Made by a program: the position numbers and the translations under genes
Notes under the pieces: generated by a model
What the model was told of the DNA's origin: nothing
Databases searched by the model: none
Seen by the model: only the letters and a program-made list of their open reading frames with translations
In this document: piece by piece, positions 56,300-64,000 of the stretch
Layout of the letters: every line of letters begins with the position of its first letter
Numbering within the stretch: position 1 is the first letter of the stretch
From: Tolypeutes matacus
Taxonomy: Eukaryota; Chordata; Mammalia; Cingulata; Chlamyphoridae
Assembly: GCA_026826555.1 (NCBI GenBank)
Contig: JAKSZT010053883.1
Span: forward strand, 28,573,763 to 28,637,762
Length of the DNA: 64,000 nucleotides
Direction: 5' to 3'

Positions 56300-56559
56300 T
56301 CAAAAACCAAAAAGATTTTTTTTAGTATCTTATCACTGACTATAATTGCTATCAAATGAAAGGTGAAACACATCAAGATGCATGGAAGACACAGGGGTAT
56401 ATTGCTGAGAAATGTAATTCCTCTGAAAGAGTGGTTGCCATCATAAAGAAGTCACTTTTGAAAATATGCACTAATTTCTAATTCTTCTAATCAGTATCTC
56501 TTTCATTTATTGATTTTTAAAATTATTCTGCCTATAGTAAATTAGATCAAAACAATGAA
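56300..56559. other. Intronic sequence, no feature
   Basis: Short single-copy stretch upstream of the exon. Confidence 0.35.
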
Positions 56560-56860
56560 AACAATCCTTGCTGATTAGGAAAGTTGGCTATCCAGAAAAA
56601 TTTGAGCTTACCTCAGACCATATGCAAAAATACATTCCATATTGATTAAAGACCTCAAATTAAAAAACAAAACTTTAAAATCACTAGAGAACTTTCAAAT
56701 GTGTAGAACACAGAAAGTATTCTTAAATAAAACACAAAAGGTAAAAACAAGACAGAAAAGATCAATACATTGACTACCTAAAAATTTGAAACTTTTGCAA
56801 CAAAAGTCTTCATAAACAAAGTTGAGATAAGCAACAGAATGAGAGAATGTATTTAAAACA
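56560..56860 (+). mobile_element. Old L1 ORF2 fragment, sense
   Basis: 'gaccatatgcaaaaatacattccatattgattaaagacctcaa' and 'gaaacttttgcaacaaaagtcttcataaacaaagt' are L1 ORF2 tail blocks. Confidence 0.7.
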
Positions 56861-57379
56861 TATTTATTCATTCAATAAATATTAATTAAATGATTATTAT
56901 ATGCCAGGCACTGGTCTAAGTCCTGGAGATATAGCATAAAACAAGACAAAGTCCTGCTCTTATGAAACTTATATTCTAGAGGGCAATATAGAAAATAAAC
57001 AAGTGAAACAAATATATAATGTTTAAATCCAGGTGGTGATAAGTGCTATGAAAAAGAAGAAAGCAGTGTAGGGGAATGAAGAATGATGGCAGCAGGGAGG
57101 GTAATTTTGGAATAAACACTTGAGCAGAGACCATGTGAGTTACTCAAAAGAGCAAGCCAGGCAAAGACTGGAGGTCACTGGATTAGAGGCAGAGGGACTG
57201 TAGGTGCAAAAGCCGTGAGTGGGAAAGAGCTTGACAAGAACAAGGCTGAAACAAAGTAAGCCAGGAGAGGGGAAATAAAAGAAAAAAAAAAGGACTGTAT
57301 TTTTAAGTGTGACAGGAAGCCATGGGAGGTTATATTTAAATTTACTAGTTAAATGGATAATAGATGCTCTTAATGCAAA
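56861..57379 (+). repeat. Ancient mammal-wide repeat
   Basis: 'attcattcaataaatattaattaaatg', 'tatgccaggcactggtctaagtcctggagatatagc', 'gtgataagtgctatgaaaaag' and 'gcaaaagccgtgagtgggaaagagcttgac' follow the same old repeat as 41690-42545. Confidence 0.5.
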
Positions 57380-58914
57380 ATTCAAAAGTTTTCCACGCCT
57401 TTCTGCCATCTATCCATAATCTTGAATACAACTGTTCCCAGTTTCTTATATGTCTTTCTAGAAAAGGTCTATATAATTAAATGAGGTGCTTATTTAAAAT
57501 GTTAACATATTATTAACAAAATTTGGCACCTTGCTTTTGTCACTTAGCAAGGTATCTTGGAGATATATTTAATTACCTTTGTAAAGCTGCCTAGTAATAA
57601 TGGTGTTCAATGTACCATAAGTAATTTAAATAGTCTTCACTGATAAGCCTTTAGGATGTACACATATTTTGCTATTATAAACAAAGCTACAGTAAATATC
57701 TTCACACAGCAATGAATTCTACATGTGCTAGTATAGCTATAGAATAAGTTCTTCAAAGTGTTGTTGGTAGGTCCTAAGTTATATGGATTTTAATTTTTAT
57801 GGTATTGCCAAATTGCTCTCTATAGAAGTTATATTAAATTATAAAATGAGTCCAGGAATGTATGTGAGCCTGTTTCCCAACATCTTAGTCAACACAACAC
57901 AGTATTATTAAACTTTTGGCTATTTCTAAGTGAAAAAATCATATTTTACTGTAGTGTGGTTAGATATTGTTCATGTTTAAGTGTCTTTCTATATATTTCC
58001 TCTTCTGTGAACTGCCTATTTATATCCTTTCCCATGTTTCTGTTTATCTTTTAAAATATTTTACGTGTATTTTTTGAATGGGTAATGTAACACATAACAC
58101 AAAACGCAAAGTCTCAATTAAACAATGAAAAAAAATTATCCCTCTTATACCTCTCTCCCAGCCTTTCAATTTTCTTCAGAGGCAACCACATCACCTCTTT
58201 ATCGGTTGCCCACCAGAGGTCTTCTATACATATATACAAGCATATGTTTTGCATAGTCTTTTTAAAAACATAATGGTAGCATGCTATTCACATTGTTTTG
58301 TGTCTTTTATTCACTTACGGCACCTGAGATTGTTCCATGTCTGTACTTGTAGATCTGCCTCATTCTTTTTAACAACTGTGTAGTATTTCATTGGCTATAC
58401 TGTACTTAATCTAACCAGGGCCCCCAATAAAGCCACTGTATACACTTGTGCAGGGGACTCCACTTGCCAGGCCATGTGTCTAGGTGTCAACTCCACTTGC
58501 CAGGCCATGTGACTAGATGTCAGGTTGTAAAGAGGTTCATTTCAGGCCCTGCCAGTGCAGGGCTATTTTTTTTTTTTCCCTAATTTGAACAATAACTCAG
58601 AGTAGACTGTGGCCCAGAACACTGATGGAACAATTAAGTAGTTTCCAAGCTTTTCCTGCTACAAACAATGCTGCAATTAATATCTTTTGTACACACTTTC
58701 ATGTATACCCTCTTCTACCATTTTGAATTTTGCATTAGGTGCATCTATTATCAATTTAACAAGTACAAATATATCTGAAGGATAAATTCCTAAAAATGGA
58801 GTTCCTGGGTGAGATGATATTTCATTTTAAATTTTAAAAGGTTTCACTAAATTGCCCTTTGTAGCATTTTTACCAATTTACACTCTTATTGGCAATATTT
58901 AAGAATGCTTTAAC
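57380..58914 (-). mobile_element. Old L1 fragments, antisense, with a 34-bp tandem repeat
   Basis: Antisense L1 tail text at 57500-57960, 58030-58420 and 58640-58890 ('gcatgctattcacattgttttgtgtcttttattcac', 'ctacaaacaatgctgcaattaatatc'). 58464-58532 holds two near-identical 34-bp units starting 'actccacttgccaggccatg'. Confidence 0.65.
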
Positions 58915-59350
58915 TGGGGCGGATGTGGCTCAAATGGTTGGGCATCCATCTCCCATATGGAGGGACCTGGGTTTGATCCCCAGGACCTCCCAGTAAAATA
59001 AAAAAAAATATATAGAAGGCGCAGGCTGCCAGACCCCACGTACAGGCATGCCAGGCCCCACCGAGCCACATAGCAAGATGATGATGTAACAGGAGAGTGA
59101 CACAGAGGGAAAGCCAAGATGAGATGCGCTGAAAAAACTACAAACTAAGGCGCAGGTGGCAAAATGCCTATCTCCCACATCAGAGGTTCCCAGGATTGAG
59201 CCCTGGTGAAGACAGGTGGAGAAGCATGAAAAGAGAGGGCAGGAAACAGACACAGAGAATTGCCCAGTGAATGAACACAAAAACAGCAAAAACGGGGTGG
59301 GGGGGGAATGGATTTAAAAAGTTAAATAAATAAATAAATCTTTTAAAAAA
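58915..59350 (+). mobile_element. Dimeric tRNA-SINE
   Basis: Heads at 58918 ('gcggatgtggctcaaatggt', B-box 'gggtttgatccccagg') and about 59150 ('ggattgagccctggtg'); tail 'aaataaataaataaatc'. Duplication aagaatgc(t/c)ttaac at 58901-58914 and 59351-59364. Confidence 0.92.
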
Positions 59351-59364
59351 AAGAATGCCTTAAC

Positions 59365-60628
59365 AGTATACCATTTTAATCTCTGCCAATCTAAAAAATC
59401 TGTAGTTCTAACAGTATTTCCCTAATTTTGAAGTTGAGTATCTTTGCATGTTTAAGAATTATTTTTATTTCCTGTTCTGTAAACTGCCAGATCGTATCTT
59501 TTGCGCATTTTCCTAATGGGTGTGGGGTCTTTTTATTGATTGATAGAAGCTCTTCACATATTAAAAAGATCTAGCACTTTATGACATGAGTTGCAACCTT
59601 TTCATTTTGATATTTGTCTTTCAACTTTGTAATGAAGTTGAGTTTATTCTTTCTTTTATGGCTTCTGGGTTTGTGATATTTTTAGAAAGCCTTTCCCCAC
59701 TTCTACAGTATAAAATTTTTTCCTATTTTTTTTTTCTAGCAATGTTATTATATTTTACATTTAAATGTTTTCTACATCTGGACTTCATTTTGATTTAAAT
59801 TCCAACTATTTTCTTCTATATGGCTACTCAGTTGTCATTATCTGAAATGCTACCTTTATCTTTTTCAGAATTTCACAGAAGATTTTTGAGCAAAGGAGTG
59901 ACATTATCTGATAGATCTTTTAAAAAGATCCTCTTGGCAACTGTGTGGAAAATAAACTGCAAAGAGCAGAATGGCAGCAGGAAGACAGGGAGGAGGTTAT
60001 TGTGATAATCCAGAAGAAAGATGATGGCAGCCGAGACTAAGGAGGTAGCTGTGGGGGTGGTAAGAAGTAGGAAAAACTGGGAAGGAAATTTGGGGGAAAA
60101 TAGAAGGGTTCTGTTTTAGACATATTATTTGAGATGTCTATTAACTATCTAAGTATAATTGTCAAGTAGACAGTTGGATACATGAATCTGGAGTTCACAA
60201 ATCAGGGCAAGAGAAAAAAAATCTGGGTATCAGCCACCTAAATGGTATTTACAACCAAGGGGTTATATGAGTCCCCTAGGAAGTAACGTATAGACAAGAG
60301 AAAATGGCCAAATATGATGTCTTCAAAGTCGAATGAAGAAAGTACTTCAAGAAGGAAGGAGAGATCACTGTGTCAAATGTTACCGAAAGGTTGAGTAAAA
60401 TGAGAACTAAAAATTGACCACTGGATTTGGCAAAATGAAAATTGATGGTAACCCAAGAGCTTTTTCAGTGAAGTGGTGCACACAAAAGCCTAACTAGAAT
60501 GAAAAAGAAAGGTAAAAGATAAGGAAGTGGAGGCACCAAGTAAAAGCCACCCTTAGGGGAGTTTCTCCATAAAGAAGAGCAGAGAAATGGGAGGGCCTTG
60601 GTGTTGAAGAAGGATTTTTCCAGGTAAG
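59365..60628. repeat. Old antisense L1 and ancient repeat
   Basis: 59365-59820 is antisense L1 ('tttcctaatgggtgtggggtctttttattgattgatag', 'ttgcaaccttttcattttga'). 59830-60500 fits the middle of the ancient repeat ('agcaaaggagtgacattatctgatag', 'cagttggatacatgaatctggagttca', 'gatcactgtgtcaaatgttaccgaaagg'). No gene. Confidence 0.5.
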
Positions 60629-60803
60629 TGTATTACTGCATGTTTGTGCATAAGCCGTAGGAAGGGGGTGAGAATCCATAAGATATAAAGAACTCCTATA
60701 AATCATTAAGAAAACATGTATTACTGCATGTTTGTGCATAAGCCGTAGGAAGGGGGTGAGAATCCATAAGATATAAAGAACTCCTATAAATCATTAAGAA
60801 AAA
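60629..60803. repeat. 88-bp near-perfect tandem duplication
   Basis: Unit 1 is 60629-60716 and unit 2 is 60717-60803, both beginning tgtattactgcatgtttgtg. They are identical through the shared text (about 85 bases) and differ only at the final few bases after an A-run. Confidence 0.95.
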
Positions 60804-61495
60804 GACAATGCGACAGAAAAATGGGGGAAAATTAATAACAGGAAATTCAAAGAAAATTCAAATGACCAAGAACACAGAAATATAAGTAAACTCACCAGTA
60901 ATCAATGACATGCAAAATAAGACAACAATAACATTCTGACAAATAGACTGGCAAAAAAAAGTTTAAATCTGACATTGTTAAATGATGTGAGGCTGTGAGA
61001 AATGGGTACAATTATATAAACTGGTAGGAATATAAACTGGAACAGCAACGCTGTAGGGCCTTTGGTGGAATCTATAAAAAGTAAAATATGCAAACACTCT
61101 TTGACCCAACAATTCCTCTCTTCCATATCTACCCTAGAGAAACACCTGCACATATGCACAAGGAGACATATACAAGGGATGTTCATTGTAGCAGAGACTT
61201 TTAATAGTGAAAAACTGGAAACAACCTAATGCTCATCAATAGAGCAAGGGATAAATACAATGTGGTAGCTACATACAATGCAATACTATACAGCAGTCAA
61301 GAGGAATGAAAATCTGTAAAGTATTGACATGGATAGATATAAAAAGTATTAAATATTTTCCATGGATTTGTATAAATGAATGTGGAAGATTAAAAATGGC
61401 CTGAAAGGATACACACCAATCTCATAATAATAGTTGTTTCTGGGGATGTGAAAAAGGGGCTGGCAGTGTTAATTAAAAGAAAATAGGAAATGAAA
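60804..61495 (+). mobile_element. Old L1 ORF2 3' end, sense
   Basis: 'aatcattaagaaaaagacaatgcgacagaaaaatggggg', 'caaatagactggcaaaaaaaag', 'tcaatagagcaagggataaatacaatgtggta' and 'caatactatacagcagtcaagaggaatgaaa' are L1M ORF2-tail landmarks. Confidence 0.75.
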
Positions 61496-61516
61496 AAAAA
61501 AAAAAAGAAAAAGAAA

Positions 61517-61912
61517 ATAGGGGTGGAAGCAGATGCGGCTCAAGTGATTGGTCATCTGTCTACCATATGGGAGGACCCAGGTTTGATCCCCGGAACCTCC
61601 TGGTAAAAAAAGGCAAGCAGGCAAGCAGGCGAGCCGGTCCGGGGGTCGAGCCAGGCCCACGCAGCGAACCACGCAGCAAGATGCTGATGTAACAAAATAG
61701 AGACCCAGGGAAGAGTCAAGGCAAGATGCACCAGAAACCAGGAACTGAGGTGGTGCAAGTGACAGGGTGCCTCTCTCCCACATCAGAGGTTCCTAGGATC
61801 GAATTCCAGTGAAGCCTAGAGGAGAAAAATGAGAAGAGAAGGCAAGACACAGACACAGATCACCCAGCAAATGGACACAGACAGCAAGCAGGGGTGGGAA
61901 GAGGTGAGAAAA
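61517..61912 (+). mobile_element. Dimeric tRNA-SINE, no poly-A tail visible
   Basis: Heads at about 61523 ('gaagcagatgcggctcaagt', 'ggtttgatccccgga') and 61750-61800 ('ggatcgaattccagtg'). It joins the L1 leader at about 61915. Confidence 0.82.
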
Positions 61913-61914
61913 CG

Positions 61915-63690
61915 GGGACTCTGCCCCCGGCCTGAGGGAAAGCAGGGCTGACTGAAAATCACAGTGCTGGTAGGGACTGGCTTCTTTCCACCAGGTCAGA
62001 TTGCAGGTCTAGCCTAAACCCCAGCCCTACCTCTGGCAGGGAGGAGGCTGGGGGGACCTGCACAACCTCTATGGAAAACTGCAAGCCATGCCACAGAGGC
62101 CTATGCCATCCTACCTAGCGGTGCAAATCGCCTCAGAGCTATTCTGTTGCTGGAGTTAGAAGCTCCATCACCCATAAATGGTGGAGGAAGAGACAGTTGC
62201 TCACCTACCTCAGCTACTGATTAGTGGACTCAGCTGACTAAAGTATAATCCTAGAAACAGCGAGGGTTTGAGCATGTCCAAGCTGGAAAGAGTCTGGTGG
62301 CTGCCATTTTAATCCCATCCCCCACATGAGGGGAAGCCTGGCTGAATGAAAAGCCAGTGAACTTAGGGACTGGTTTCTTTCCTCCAAGATTGGACTGCAG
62401 CCCTAGCCTAGGCTCCAGCCCCACCTCCAGCAGAGAGGAAGTTGATGGGACATGCACCAGGCTCTCCAGGCTACTGCAGTGCTCTCCACCGGCACAGACG
62501 GAATAGTCAGTCACCTGGAGCTGCATCCCCACACCTCAATAGGATAGGATAGGTGCTGGGTATCCTCAGCTTCTCCAGGCAACGGCAGGAGTTTTCAGCT
62601 CACACAAACTGGTTTGTTGAGTGCCTTTGAGTCCATCTCCACCTCTGTTCCCCCACAGGATAGGAGGGGGCTGGTGTTCCCTCAGCCTCTCAGGGCAACT
62701 GCAGGCGCTTTCTGTCTGCACAAACCCAACTGTTGCGCACCTGTGGCTCCACCCCCATCCCAACAGGACAAGAGAAGGACTGTGTTTGTCAAGCCTCTCT
62801 GGGTAACTGCAGCTGCTTTTGGCCCACATCCTGGACTGGGGGGTACTTGTGGATCCACCCTCATCCCCCAATAGGAAAGGAGGGGGCTGGTGTTTCCATA
62901 GCCTTTATGGGCAATGGCAGACTTTCAGCCTGCAGGACTGGACTGTTGGATGCCTATGGAACCGCCCCCACCCCCAAAAGGATTGGAAGGGGCTGGTGTC
63001 TCCACAGCCTCTCTGGACAAAGGCAGGTACTTTCGGCCTTACAGGGACTGAACTGTTGGATGCCTGTGGATCCAACCCCAACGCCTTAATAGGATAGCAG
63101 GGGGCTGATGTTTCCTCAGCCTCTCCAGGCAATGGCAGGTATTCTCAGCCTAAGGGGACTGAATTGTTGGGCTCCCGTAGAACTACCCCCACCACCCAAT
63201 AGGATAGGGGCTGGTGCTTTCTCAGCCATTCTGGGCAATGGTGGGTACTTTCAGCCTACAGGGACTGAACTGTTGAGCACTGGTGGTTCCATTTCTACCC
63301 CTAAAAGACAGAAGGGACAGTACTCCCTCTGCTTCTCAGGGCAACTGCAGGCATATTTGACCCACACAGATTAGATTGTTGGGCACTCCAGAGGGTCAAC
63401 TCCCACCTCCAGCAGGGAGGTGGTCTGGTGCAACGTCAGTTTACCTAAGCAATTGTGGTCATTTCGGACCCACATGGCATAGATTGCTGCCCACAACTAT
63501 AGCACCCTCCCCACTCAAGGTAGGGGAGGAAGGGGTGTGAAGCTTTATCAGTCTCTCCAGGCAACTACAGACAGTCTCATCCTGCACAACTTGGATTATT
63601 ATACATGGTTGCAGCTCTGTCCCTACCTCTGACAGAGGAGCAAGGTGGGAGAAACTTCATCAATTCCTAGGGCAACATGGGCAGCTTCAG
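61915..63690 (+). promoter_or_regulatory. L1 5' UTR built of tandem ~109-bp monomers
   Basis: GC-rich leader of an L1 in the plus direction. A repeating motif of the type 'aggatagga-gggggctgg-tgtt--ctcagcctctc' followed by 'ggcaa-ggcagg' and 'gggactgaactgttgg' recurs with its start near 62326, 62432, 62541, 62657, 62765, 62873, 62979, 63091, 63201, 63306, 63414, 63518 and 63634, a spacing of 104-116 bases. Irregular related units lie upstream (about 61933, 62038, 62172). ORF1 begins just after, so by analogy with rodent L1s the monomers are likely promoter units. Small open frames here are by-products of the repeat. Confidence 0.82.
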
Positions 63691-63739
63691 CATCCATAGC
63701 TTACAGCACAACCTACTACACAACCAGCAAGGGAGAAAA

Positions 63740-63955
63740 GACAAGAAAGTGCTAAACTAAAGGGAGAAACTGCACCCACAATAAATACATCTAGCAAGCC
63801 AGATGCAAAAACACCAAAAAAAAATTACAAGCCATATCAACAGACAGGAAGATATGGCCCAGTTGAACAAGATAAGCCTTCAGATGACATAAAGGAGTTA
63901 AGACAACTAATCATAGATGTTCAAACAAATCTCTTTAATAAATCCAATGAGATGG
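63740..63955 (+). pseudogene. Start of L1 ORF1, frameshifted and cut off
   Basis: ATG at about 63803 reads MQKHQKKITSHINRQEDMAQ, parallel to the ORF1 start at 18694 (MPKHQQKITGHTKK). A one-base frame change occurs near 63880; the coiled-coil text then continues ('DIKELRQLIIDVQTNL'-like). It is interrupted by the LTR at 63956. Confidence 0.75.
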
Positions 63956-64000
63956 TGTGGCAGTTTGATGTAATTATAAATTCCAAAAATATAATTGAAT
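63956..64000 (+). mobile_element. MaLR-like LTR, 5' end (runs off the window)
   Basis: TGTGGCAGTTTGATGTAATT and the following bases match the first 45 bases of the solo LTR at 39810 with a single difference (g to a), so it is the same family and the same orientation. Whether it is a solo LTR or part of a provirus cannot be seen. Confidence 0.85.

Noticed and set aside
62566..63374. Several overlapping open frames of 60-118 codons on both strands
   Set aside because: They come from the ~109-bp monomer array, whose units lack stops in more than one frame; the peptides are repeats of the monomer and differ in frame from unit to unit.
61915..63690. CRISPR-like regular repeats
   Set aside because: Units are contiguous, diverged and about 109 bp long without spacers, in a mammalian genome, and directly precede an L1 ORF1.

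Overview
This window looks like nuclear DNA from a xenarthran mammal, most likely an armadillo (Dasypus-like). The main evidence is the many tRNA-derived SINEs whose head reads like 'gggaagcggctgtggctc' and whose tail ends in an (ATAAA)n/A-rich stretch, the DAS type known from armadillos. Xenarthran-type L1 copies and MaLR-like LTRs occur alongside mammal-wide MIR, L1M, HAL1-like, MLT1 and MER5 relics. There is no prokaryotic or organellar signal.

The gene-bearing part is the right half, about 42.7-56.2 kb, with everything on the minus strand. From upstream to downstream it holds the last two coding exons of ZMYM6 (56130-56224, then 52141-53972, which carries the hAT-transposase-derived C-terminal half); all three coding exons of TMEM35B, intact at 154 codons, with a CpG-rich first exon; and a class A GPCR locus at 42701-43716 broken into three reading frames and lacking several signature residues. 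The pair ZMYM6-TMEM35B places the window in the region equivalent to human 1p34.3.

The left part, 1-42 kb, is almost wholly layered mobile elements. Its centrepiece is a nearly full-length L1 at 17569-24057 with perfect 16-bp target-site duplications, one in-frame stop in ORF1 and three frameshifts in ORF2. An older L1 at 27.15-32.07 kb is a scaffold for four later insertions. Several solo LTRs have exact 5-bp duplications. Two unclassified retroposon families recur. One is a non-coding element of about 1.45 kb, here called X, with four copies. The other is a composite element of about 0.9-1.0 kb that carries a dimeric SINE at the same internal position in both copies.

The right end, 56.3-64 kb, lies upstream of the ZMYM6 exons and is probably ZMYM6 intron. 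It holds old L1 pieces, a recent 88-bp tandem duplication, and an L1 5' region made of about a dozen tandem monomers of about 109 bp followed by the start of ORF1. That L1 is cut at 63956 by an LTR of the same family as the solo LTR at 39810. No tRNA, rRNA or CRISPR features were found. The most unusual items are the monomeric L1 promoter array, the SINE-containing composite retroposon, family X, the decayed PAF-receptor-like GPCR, and the duplicated 3' end inside an otherwise intact L1 insertion.
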